Program-made: the position numbers and the translations under genes
The notes under the pieces: model-generated
The model's database searches: none
Seen by the model: the letters and a program-made list of their open reading frames with translations, nothing else
Told to the model about the DNA's origin: nothing
Source of the DNA: Diadema setosum
Lineage: Eukaryota > Echinodermata > Echinoidea > Diadematoida > Diadematidae
NCBI GenBank assembly: GCA_033980235.1
Contig: CM067075.1
Coordinates: 24,747,061 to 24,811,060 of the forward strand
Length of the DNA: 64,000 nucleotides
Direction: 5' to 3'
Part shown: in pieces, positions 1 through 11,145 of the stretch
How the letters are laid out: each line of letters starts with the position of its first letter
Position numbering within the stretch: the first letter of the stretch is position 1

Positions 1-75
1 ATACATGTCTCTCTCTCTCTCCCTCTCTCTCTCTCTTTCTCTCTCTCTCCCCCCTCTCTCTCTCTCTCTCTGTAT
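1..75. repeat. (CT)n microsatellite
   Basis: An imperfect CT-dinucleotide tract opens the window, with a short C-run interruption. Confidence 0.95.
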
Positions 76-2789
76 GTGTGCAATTATTGGTCATGATCAT
101 TTTATGTGAATGAAAATTGCTACACTTTGAATGATTTTTCTAGAATTGTATGACCCTCGTGTAGACATGATAGAGCTCTGCCTATTTCAGAAATTAAAAA
201 AACAACAACAACGGAGGAGCTTATTTCCATATACAGCAATAAGTATAACAGTATTTTCTAATGAGGATGCATACTATTTCTCTTTGCCGTCAAAGGCACC
301 TGCATCAAAATCTCGACATAAGATTATTGCTGGTGGGACTTAGGCCTATAGAGATTGTCACAATCTCATAGGTGTAGTAAAATCAAAACAATACCATGTG
401 TGTTAGGTGATCTCTTGATGCTGTTGTTGTTGTCTTTTTATAGTAAACATCTTATTCTACATATCATCCGAACAGATAAGGTATTAAAAAAAAAACCCCG
501 TTAATGGCACCTGTATTAATTCATAATTTCAGCAAAAAAATACTGATAAACGGTAGCCGTAATCCTTATACATTTGTACTTGCAATGTCCAAATCTGACG
601 CTCTTTGAGCGTTGCTACACATTGATAATCAAACATGTACATTTGCATTAATGTAGACCTCCCTTAGTTTCTATACGTTGCCATGGTTACGAGAACAGAG
701 CTATTAAGACACAATTATAATAGTCCTCGTTCTGTGTAATGATAAAACCTGTATAGTTACAAACTCAAAGTTCCGCGGTCACATGTTATCGGTTTTTCCC
801 CGAAATTCTGTAGCAGCACTGTAAGACAGTGATTGTTGATATAAGTGATCACCCCTGCCCAATGCTGACAGCAACATGAGAACCCGGTTTAGAATTATCA
901 ATTTGGTGATGAACATCAATGAATAGATAGGTATTATCATATTATGATAGGTATATCATGACGCTGAAATAATTGTCCTTATATGATTTTAAATTAAAGT
1001 GGGCTAAAACCTACATAAAAATACAGTACTATAAACATAAAACAAAATGGGGCGGGGGGGGGGGGGGAGGGTAACATTCACATACGCCCGTTACCACTAA
1101 CGCACAAACACTCGGATGGAAACGAGCACTCAAGACATTGCGCATTAAATCAGTGAGAATTGCGCAGATGGTACCCTGAACTTTGAAATCAATTTCATCA
1201 CGTTCATTCCCCCCCCCCTCTAACAAAACACTCTTAAATACTTCTTCAAAGTACTGCTAGAAGGCCTTATGTGATTCATCGTGTCAATGACTGCAGCCAG
1301 ATCTGCAAACATTATTAACGCTTGACTGAAGCTAATTCCTTTGACTAAAGCTAATTCCTTTTTAGTCTCTACTGGAAATATTCACGACGCATGAATGCCG
1401 CAAGATTGTGATGTCTTTAATGACTTCAACAATACAATGTATTCCCAAACCCCGCACGCACACATACACACTATAAGCTTCTAAATCACGGGAGATTTTC
1501 GCTTTCCTTTCCCCTTATTGCCACTCCTCTAGGCGAACGCGAGAGAACAACTCTCGGGTTACAGGTTGGTTGCCATGGAAACAGCACGTGTTGAATGTAT
1601 CCAGAGAGGCAACATCATGCGCCACAATGATGATGATGAGAAACAAACAAGTAGGTATTAAGAGACTCAAGACGGATTGCTCATGCAAACAAAACTAAAT
1701 ATGACCACTATAGGAGATGGACGAAACAGATGTTTGGTTTGTAAAGGCTCAGATAGAATCCATGTTTTTAGAATATTACAGTATGGTATTGTGAAGCATT
1801 ACTTTTCTATAGATGTATGGAACTATAGGCCCTATATAATATATTTGTATATAAGTTATTACGAAGACGCATCATCAAGTAAAATAGAAACGAAAAAAAA
1901 AAACCCATGAGCGATAAGAATGCACAAAAACTGTAATATGAACCCGTTAAAAAATATTATTTTTGTGTCTTTATACAGATGATGAATGGACCATGGATCT
2001 ACTAGTAGCTCCATGAATGAACACAGCCCCTTTTGTGTTCATGGTCCCGCACAACTGGACAGTGCAGATTGCATGCACTAGTCGTTTCATTACAGAGCGC
2101 ATTCATTTCATGTTTTATTCATTGTCCTTTGTGATCATACCAGAGCACTGCATTAAGGAAATCAGGCTTATGCTGTTTTCGTAAATCATTGCTTTATGAC
2201 ATTCTCTTTTGTTTGTTAGGGTTGTTGTTGTTGTTGTTGTTGTTTATTTTGTTTTGTTTTGTTTTGTTTTTTCGTTTTTTTGCACTCCTCTGCTTCTAAT
2301 GGGGTGGTAACTTTACCCTCGTGGACCCAAAATAGCGGAGAAGGTAAATTGACAGTTATTCCGCGATTGTTGCGGGATTATCGTCGTGAAGAATTCACAA
2401 CAGCCCTCGTGAAAAAAAAAGGAAAATGTATATAAAATATTAAAATATCATGTCTTTGTAGAAGACTACAGCCAGACCTACATTGGACCTAATCCACTTC
2501 ATCGGGGTGTTTCAAGGTCGTCACGCAGGCAGTAGCGTCCGCAGCGCCTCCCGAAATTTATGAAGGTGATTATACGCTTACGGAATACGAATGAATTATA
2601 CATGGACTGATTTTATGAGATCTCAAGACCTCAGCATTAGTGCGCATGCCCAGTGAATAAAAGATGAACCTCAAGAGGGGAATAGATTCGCAGCGCAGTG
2701 GTCTAAGATTGATCAATCTCCATTTTGATCGCTGGAACGAAGGAGTGATTAAAGTCACGAAACTGTTTTTGAAGGCACGGGGGGGGGGG

Positions 2790-3194
2790 GGGAGGTCCTG
2801 TTTACCTTTGGGAGCAGTGACTTAAAAATGTTCAAGATATGACATTTCATTCATTTGTGTAGGTCTGTTGTACCACAAAACATCCTAATAATAATAATAA
2901 TCCTAATAACATACCAAATATTTTTATTTTTTTTTTTGCACTAACGCCTATAAGATATATAAAGAAGATATCAGTATTTTACTCAAAGCGTAACTATAGA
3001 CGGTTTAGTCTGATGGAAACATTTTTATTACAACTCTAAATTGTTCACATTTTGCATATTTAACAATAATTAAAATTGATTTTACTGATTCAAATTTTTA
3101 CAGTGGTTGTCTCTATCCCTAACTTACATTTTAGAACTATTCTAACGCACTAATGCTGGGATTTTGTTTCTTCTGCAAATTGTAAATTGTGCCT
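2790..3194. mobile_element. Decayed TTAA-type MITE, copy of the 58,478 family
   Basis: The internal sequence parallels the 58,478-58,853 element in order: a 'tgtttacc' start, 'gttcaag..at', 'tgtgtaggtc.gttgta.cacaaaacatcct', and an ending near 'gcctttaaa'. The left end is replaced by a G-run. The right end keeps CCT followed by TTAA. Confidence 0.7.
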
Positions 3195-3564
3195 TTAAAC
3201 ATAGCGTACAAAGTGTACAGGCCTAAACACTATGGAGAGCTGTGGGAGGTTTCCACAGGTTCACACTCAAGACATCCTGCGGGAATCCAGTATTTGATCA
3301 AAGACGCGTGACATTTTTTGAGTTGAATTGAATGTGATGTGTTCCCGTTCTTCAGGCACGTCACTTTCGACTGCTGACATCTGAAAGTTTGACACTTCCA
3401 TCATGGGTGTCGGAAATCAAGAAATGTTGTTAATTATGTCATAAGGACACGCATTTGGCAGAAAGGTAATTATTATTCACATTATGCAATCTCATATTGA
3501 GGGGTCCCGCGGTAAGTTTATACATGGAAAGGCTCTTTTCTGTGTTTTCACATTCTATACTTTT

Positions 3565-3676
3565 CATTGTTGTTGTTGTTGGTTGTTGTTGTTGGTTGTT
3601 GTTGGTTGTTGTTAGTTGTTGTTGGTGTTGTTGTTGTTGTTGTTGTCGGTTTTTTTTTTTGTGGGGGGGGGGGGGG
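3565..3676. repeat. (GTT)n microsatellite followed by a T-run and G-run
   Basis: GTT repeats with variants lead into a T-run and then about 14 G. Predicted peptides rich in V, L, C or Q from this stretch are artefacts. Confidence 0.95.
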
Positions 3677-3953
3677 TCAATCAGTTGCAATTACAAGCCG
3701 ATTTTTTTTTTTGTCAATCAGTTGCAACAACATTCAACAGTCAATCAGCATAATGACTTTCAAATTAAGTGATTTCTTCAGCTAGAGCGCTACAAACATT
3801 ATCCTGATAATTATGTCTGTTGACACGCGTTAGCTTTCGTTCGAGCTTTCACTTCGTGTTCCTCTTAAATCGATTCAATCTGTCCACCCCACCCCCGACT
3901 GGAAGTCATTCACCCCTTTTGTTCACCCCATCCTAGATGTAAGGTAGCTTAAT

Positions 3954-4290
3954 CAGTGCACTCCCGTTATGATAAAGTGCTCGGGACCAGCGGTTTTCTT
4001 TCGTTACACCTAAATTTCTTTATAGCAGAACAGTAAATTATGTATATAGCTGATATATGTGATATATATATGTATATTTTATTCTAACATCACATCGCAT
4101 CCTGGTCGCTGATGAAGAATGCGATGACTAACCTGTTTGGTGTCTTGTTTCGAAAACATGCGCTTTCCTCGCCAGGATAAAGCGTTTTAATGCCATTTTA
4201 GGTTTTAATCTCATCTGTATAACCTGAATTTTTACTTCCTTGTAACGAGCATTTCGTTATAATCGTGTTCGTTATAACAGGAATGCACTG
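3954..4290. mobile_element. Palindromic MITE, CAGTGCA ends
   Basis: The left end CAGTGCACTCCCGTTAT and the right end ATAACAGGAATGCACTG are inverted near-copies (about 17 bp). A fragment of the same family lies at 15,139-15,305 ('ttcctgttatgacaaag', 'accagcagttttctttc'). Confidence 0.75.
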
Positions 4291-4460
4291 TGCAGTATTT
4301 AATTACTAGAGTGGATCATCTTCCCAGCTCACGCACTATGGATGTCTGTTATCAAACTCTACCACACGGGGACAAGGCATCAAAACCGTAGCTACATAAA
4401 CTCGGGTCTCGAATACGGCAATTTTCAGACTTCGAAAAGAAGACGTTTCTCCTCAGCTCA

Positions 4461-4579
4461 GGGCATGGAACTTGTCAGTCACTGACAACTGTTATAAGCT
4501 ACTGAAATCCTTGCATCTGATTGGCTGAGAGCAAATTTGTCAGTGCGAATCACTGGCAAAACACTCGATGAAATGCCCC
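4461..4579. mobile_element. Small palindromic MITE, copy of the 52,697 element
   Basis: Shares with 52,697-52,834 the block 'cactgacaactgtta.aagctactgaaatcc' and 'tctgattggctgagagcaaatttgtc', and has GGGCAT...ATGCCCC ends. Confidence 0.75.
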
Positions 4580-4997
4580 ACACCCATTGTCGAGAGAAAA
4601 GGCTCACTAAACCTGCCTTGTAAGTAAAGAAATACAAGTCTCAATCACTTGTGATATAATTCATATGCTCGTCCCACCTGTAATCTCGTTTTCCAAATAG
4701 AGTACTGTTTGTTTGCATGTCTTTCTTTCGAAGTTTTGAGCCGCAACTGTTAAAAATGGATTTGGCATCCACATCACGTTTTCTAAAAATAAAAAGATAA
4801 TCAATTCAACGTGATACACTCCAGCATTCGTGGACAGTTGTAACTTAACACTACGCAGCGCTGTCCCGATGACTCCAGGGCAGGGTCGGTTTGCGACAAC
4901 ATCGGCTCCTTGAAGGGGGCCCTTCCGGGGAAATTTCTAATCCTGCAGCCCTCAGTCTAAAATTGTAGATCAGTGCTCGGGTCTAAACCACACATAC

Positions 4998-5062
4998 ACT
5001 CACACGCTCGCTCGCATGCACGCGCGCGTGCGCGCGCGCGCGCACACACACACACACAAACG
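4998..5062. repeat. (CG)n/(CA)n microsatellite
   Basis: An alternating purine-pyrimidine tract with CGCG and CACA blocks, a potential Z-DNA-forming sequence. Confidence 0.9.
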
Positions 5063-5272
5063 TACAACTAACCCCGCTAGATCCTGGTAGAGTTGGTTAA
5101 TTCACACTGTATCTATTATGCATTCCTTTATAACCATTAATTTCAGGGCGACAATACAACTTCACCATCTACCCTGCTTTCTTGCAGGTCATCTGCCTTC
5201 ATTTCAACTTCTTTTGCTCTAAGATTACCCAGTCATACCAAATAATTTTGCATCACTGTTAAACACATATTG

Positions 5273-5275
<3 letters not shown>

Positions 5276-5315
<40 letters not shown>
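5276..5315. repeat. (GT)n microsatellite
   Basis: About 20 uninterrupted GT units. Confidence 0.97.
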
Positions 5316-5316
<1 letters not shown>

Positions 5317-5449
5317 TTCCTGTGTTAGCTGTATTTTCCAAGTCTGTACCATAGAATCTCACTACTAATGCAAGGATATAATGAATATCATTCACACAGC
5401 ATTCAATAAAGAAGACCAAGCTGAAACCAACATCGTATTTGATAAACTC

Positions 5450-8400
5450 TTGTGATTTATTTTCATATTTCTTCATTTTACAGTTTTAGTCTGAAAAGAG
5501 CAGATCCCTCATAATGATTACAAATTTTTTACAAACATGTGAACAAAAGTTCCAACTTCACAACTTGATACTTAAAAAATGAAGGTCAACAGTACTTGGG
5601 TTTGTCTTGAAATGTCTATCATTTTTTCCCTTTCCTAAAACAATAAATCATTTCTCCAACATATTCAAGGGATTGTAACACTAAGTACTTAAAATTAGGT
5701 AAAAGATTTCTACGTTCCACATCCTTGCACCATTCACACCTGTGTTCTTACATTCTCTCTTCATTTCAGCATCTAACTTTTAGATATTTTTTGAACACTT
5801 TACCATTCTAGCCACACACTTCATAGATTTTATTGCTCATGATAAAATCAGTGGCAGAATGGTAGAGCAAAAATCACATCTTATACCAAAATTGCCATAT
5901 GTATCGGTTTTTAAATCTGCAAATATCTCCTTTCAGATGAAATTATCTTCCAGAAGACTATTTGAGAGAATTTGGTTATGTTTTGAAACATGCAAGAGTG
6001 TTCTTTGAAAAGCATCATCAATCCTGGCCGGCCATATGGTCTAGTCTCTTGCAAGGCTTACCATCCTATGTAAATCAAAACATGACATTGCTAGTCAGGG
6101 CTCAAAATCAGCACAGGCCTGTGGCTCAAGGCCACCTAGAAATGATGTTGGGCTACCAAACTTCCAAAAAGATTATCCTTTGGTAGCCTGAACATGCAAG
6201 TAAGTTTCAAAAGGGATTGTTATGTTTGCTTCTATTTCAGGCCATTACATTTTTTTTTTCGGACAGCAAAAATGTCAAAATTAGATATTTTAGTGGTCTG
6301 AACAGGCCACCAGAGGGGGAAAAAATAGTATACCTCCACATGTTCTCACTGGTGCTTTTTGTTCATTCCTACTGGTATGACAAATTGGCAGAAGGAAATT
6401 CAATTACACATGATCTAGTCTATCTCAACATTAGTTCATGTTTAATGCAGCTAGCTGTGGCCCTTTGACGAAGACGTATTTGCTACCAAACACAATGATG
6501 AAGTCTGCTCAGAGTTGACATGCAAGACTTGATGTGTAGCAACTCACGGCCAACAATTATATTCTTCTTGGAGTGTATATATTTTGACGGTGGTCTCCAG
6601 TAAATTTTCAGTACAATCTGTTTTGAACCGACTCGTCAGATAACAAATTTCTCCGAGGACTATCTTTACGACATCAATTTATTTTCCAACTATTTCACTT
6701 TTGGTATCAAACGTGAAGCACTGATAAACAGTCTTCATAATAAATGCTGTGGGGATACAAACATGTATATCTCTTGCTTCCTTTTCCCCAACAGTAGTTG
6801 GGTGTAAAATAAATCATATTCTCATACATCTCTGACACTCTTTCAAAGGTGATATCAATGGGTGGACACTGCTGATGCTTGTATATACAGACAACTCATT
6901 TCTACAGCAACAAAGCAGTCCTCATTGCATGTATACAATAATCACAGAATTGGCTTTTCTAAGCAGTTCAGAAATAAGCATATTTTCACAGAAAATATCA
7001 AAAACGTGTTACAAGCCACATCATGAAGTCCCCTTCATCAAACTAAACAAGGCATTCAAATCTCGCATCATATGAAATCTGTATTTCATAACAAGGGAGA
7101 GCCGAAGAACAACATTGATTCTGATATAGGTCAAATACACTGATAACTTTTAGATCAACACTTAACACATTTGAGACATTTAGCGCAAGTACATCTTGTA
7201 CATTAAATCTGAGAGGGGGAAAAAAAATCATGCAATGACATGTTCAGCCAGCTGAGCTGAATGACGAGATATAATTCTGTAGGGGGAATCGTAACGCTCG
7301 TTTCAATATGTTTGGTACAACTGGCATATCTATTATGTACAACTATACAATATTTGGCAAACATTTTGTAGTGCACAAATTGCACTGTCAGAAAAATGAC
7401 CTATTCAGCGACAGCAGTGGTTTACTCGTGATACCCAGGCAAGAGGCATGAGGTTATCAAACCACCGACTGCTATAGGACATATCTGGATATCTCATTGG
7501 CCCATTCAAGCTGTACAAACAAGTGAGGCCGCCGTGCCGCCATCTTATCGGGCACACTCTATGGGGACTTGCATGCACTTTCCAGTAGAGACTGTCACCA
7601 AGATCATGTGATGTTTTGAGCTCTGTACACAAGTGTATGGGTGATGTGCACGGTAAGATGGCGGCACGGTGGCTTCAAAGCGATTGGCCTACGAGATATC
7701 CATATACTTCCTATTAGAAATCAGTGGCATCAAACGGGTCCTTGGAACAAGTCTAAGCAATTTGCACACCACTTCTGCTCTTGAGTAAAAGTTACCACTG
7801 AAGTCTTTCTGCAAAACATAGTGTGAGGAAGAAAAGAGTGAGGTTACAGAGGGCATGAATGATTGAGTTGAAGATTGGGAGAAAGAAGGGGGGGGGGTAG
7901 AGGGAGATGGGAGGGGGGAGGGATGGGGAGTCAGACACTGAATACTTTTTGATACTGTGGTCTTCCATCATGACACATTTGGTCATTCCTGGGTCACATC
8001 TTAGCCAAACTTATCCCCATTAACTCCCTGCCAGGACTGAAGTTGACAACATTCAAGACAAATCATGTTGACTGTCACACTTCAATACACTGTATTGCAT
8101 ACATAAAATGATGTGGAGAATTAGAATAAGCCCCCTTCTTGCCTTTTTTTTTCACAATGGCTCACAAGTTTCTGCCATCAAATTTTCCCTCGGCAGCACC
8201 ATTACAAATCTCATTCTCCACTCTTTGCATCCTGTTATATGTTACTTTACACCTACAAATTCCTTTTTTTTTTCCCTTTACGAGTCTCTTTCTGCCCCAT
8301 CGTCCGGGTCTAAACTTGCATGCTCCATTCTTCATATATGTTTCTACATCTGTTCTAGCAATTCATATACATCTTGTCTCTATGTTGTGTGTTTGCTGTC

Positions 8401-10392
8401 TCCATATTTTTCATAATTTTACTTTCTCTGTTGATCAGTTATCTCATTCTGCACTGATCCTCACAGTTCAGTTGGGTCATATCAAAATTTTTGGATGACA
8501 AGTCATCCATCTTTAATACGCATCTCTTGTAAAATGACATTTGGGGCAGTTTGCACAGCGATGAGGGTACTTTAAGATGCATGAGCGGGGTGGGGGCCAG
8601 GGCTTACGGTGATTTAAGTAAACGTGTGTTTTCATGCCTTGAGTCCAATTATAGAATCAAGCATGACTTCTCTTGGTGTAAAGTGGAACTATGCATGAAT
8701 TTGATGAAGAAACTGGGTAATCAGTTAAAAAAAACAAAAAAATTACCATGCCAGAAACAACCCCAAGAAGTTATTTCAGCCCTGTTGAGTATCCAGGGTG
8801 CACACTTGTACTCTTTTGTTGTTGTCTTTTGAATATTTAACCCACTGTTTACCAGAACAGGATGTGCTGTGCACAAAATACGTGGTGAATTGATATAATT
8901 ACTATATATTGCCTGGAGCTGACTTCCTTGGAATATTTCTGACATCGTAGCATATGCCTTAATAATCCCATCAAATTGTGCCAGAGTGGCCGAGAAAAAC
9001 ACCATTTTTTCCATGTTATTCTCAAATTGAGGTTTCAGCTAGCTGCACTCTGGAAAATTGAGAAATATGACCCCAGAAGAAATATGCACAATGAACAACT
9101 GGCAATATAAGACAAAAGTATGCCATTACTCGCCATCATACATATAAATGAAATCGCAACAACACTTGTGAATATACCACGAAGGTCACAGCAGCAACAC
9201 ACTGGAGATGTTGCAAGGATGACTGAAAATAGCACATGTAATCAGGAGAAATATTTCGCTTTAAATATGACAAGAACGCAAATATGATATACAAACCTGT
9301 AATCTGTGCTCTATTTGTGTGTGCGCTCACAGCATTTTTACCCTATCCTCTTGGCAACTGATAGATATGAACATTCACAACATGCAGCTTGCCATATATT
9401 GGAGTATAGAGTGACTGCTTACAAAATCCCGTCAGTTTCACTTGAAAAGGTGTATATGTAAAATGCTCACTTTAGCATGCCTCACAAGAATAGGCCTATT
9501 GTCCTGTGACACAGACTAAGTCAAAAAAAAAAAAAAAGCCATGCACAGTCAAGCAACATCTGCTCGCATAATGTAGACGACTATTGGTATGTAGATATTC
9601 AAAGTTTGGTGACGTACGTAGGTCGGGATCAATGCATGCATCTACCACAAACTTCACGAATGCCACAGCGTAAACCAACACTTCACTTTGTGGGTTTAAT
9701 TCTCTGTATCTCAATGACGTCTGCTGGCTCAAACCTCCCACAAAAATCAAGGTACAAAAATTCTGTTGGTGTGACACAACAAAATCTGAGACTAGTGAGG
9801 CTGCCAAAAGCAACATTTCATTGTGCAATAGTGGGGGATTTCATATGGGGTTTGTCTTTTACAGATGCAGAATTTTTAGTTATGGTGAACAACATATTTA
9901 GGAAAGTGGCATTTTCAGGGTAGTCTTCGCTTTCTCACGCAAACCTGGATATTGAGAGTCACTCATGTGTCTCCAGGGCCTCCATACACTAAACATTCTC
10001 AATGACTTGTGTGCACAATTAGAAGCAAATGCACAGCCACTGACCGATGTACATTTCCTGCAAGACAGGCATTGGTCCTCATCGCAAGTCCACATCTGCT
10101 CTACACACCAGCCCATTTTGGTCACAGGTTATATCCAGTTCATGCGAAGATACTCTACTTGTAGATGGTGGGGGAGGGGGGGGGGGGGAGGGGAAGAATT
10201 TTTCGTCTAAATATATATCTCGGCAGTCTCAAGACATCTTGAACATCTTCTTTGCCAATGCGATGCTGAATCTCTGGATGTAACCTGGTGGTAATCACAT
10301 CTCTCCTGGTGAGTCCAGATGTGTGGAGATGAAGAGTGATGCCGACATGCAAAACTAGTACTCGAAGAGTAAAGAGCGCCCTCTCTGGTTGG
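5450..10392 (-). other. Probable 3' UTR grading into intergenic DNA
   Basis: No coding exon is visible. On the transcript strand, AATAAA hexamers lie at about 6683-6678, 5834-5829 and 5461-5456, so the mRNA could end at any of these or earlier by a variant signal. A Pumilio-like TGTACATA (7341-7334) and an AGTGCAAT that could pair with the miR-92/25 seed (7386-7379) would fit a UTR. A palindromic repeat (7460-7735), a GA/G-rich tract (7885-7925) and a G-run (10165-10191) interrupt it. The extent is inference. Confidence 0.35.
7460..7735. mobile_element. Long palindromic repeat (MITE-like)
   Basis: The left arm 'ggatatctcattggcc...gccgtgccgccatctta' is inverted at right as 'taagatggcggcacggtggc...ggcctacgagatatcc'. 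The spacer is about 90 bp. No clear target duplication was seen. Confidence 0.75.
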
Positions 10393-10448
10393 CTATACTC
10401 TCGGTGAGCCCTGTGATGAGGACGCACTGCTCTTTCTGCTAGGTACTC
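10393..10448 (-). CDS. PRKAG2: PRKAG exon O: last exon, serine-rich tail and stop
   Basis: The exon has 56 bases. The carried G plus GA makes Gly, then [17 protein letters not shown] and TAG. The acceptor has a strong pyrimidine tract on the minus strand (ATCTTTCTTTTCACCTTTAAAG). Frame, the short tail and acceptor quality agree, but the tail is not conserved enough to prove by homology. The next acceptor inside (CTAGCAG) would read a different, longer frame. Confidence 0.6.
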
Positions 10449-11114
10449 CTTTAAAGGTGAAAAGAAAGATTAAAGTAAGAAATTAACAGGGCAATGGCAT
10501 CTTTTGGACAGTATCAGCAATGGCAGGACTTGCCTTGCATATCATTTTATAACTTACCAAATAACCACTGAAACAACAACAAAAGAGCAAATAAATTCAG
10601 CTCGTAAGTTGTATATTTAACAGAAATTCTACTTTGCCTTGTTTTTATTTTTATATTTTACTCCTTCAAATCAATAGATTAATTTGTAATTCCACTTTGC
10701 CAGCAAATTCACCTGACAGTAAGTGTGGTATTTGGCAATATAAAAGAAAACTAGAAATGTCGCTATGGCGACTGATGCCTCCGCCATAATGCATGATTCT
10801 CCCAATAGGCGTATAGTACAATGTCTTCACAATGTGTGATCCATGACAGTTTCACATAACTGGCAAAATACTGAAATGACAGGTTTGTCAGAAATGTCTT
10901 GAACTGGGTTTGCTAAAATTTTCTAAGAGTGCAGGTACACATATTTGGGGAATTGAGAATTTTTACTTGAATTCTGACAGACCTTTTTGGTTTATGCATT
11001 GATTAATTTCCAAGGTATGAAGAAAGAGTGTAATGACGGTACAAAATAGATTTTTAATTTTTTAATTTTTTAATTTTTTAATTTTTTATTTATTTATTTA
11101 TTTTTTTTTTTAAA

Positions 11115-11145
<31 letters not shown>

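Larger units (their letters stand above)
76..3953. other. Intergenic stretch without a recognised gene
   Basis: AT-rich DNA with stop codons in all frames. It contains a G-run (1051-1067), a C-run (about 1210-1218), an X-box-like GTTGCCATGGAAAC (1569-1582), GTT repeats (2219-2245) and a decayed MITE (2790-3194). The longest open frames here are under 100 codons and look like microsatellite translation. Confidence 0.7.

Noticed and set aside
3497..3785. Valine/cysteine- or glutamine-rich proteins from the GTT tract
   Set aside because: They are translations of a microsatellite and the following G-run.
10155..10427. 90-codon minus-strand frame overlapping the last PRKAG exon
   Set aside because: It is in a different frame from the exon O tail, ends in a proline run from a C-tract and has no family resemblance.
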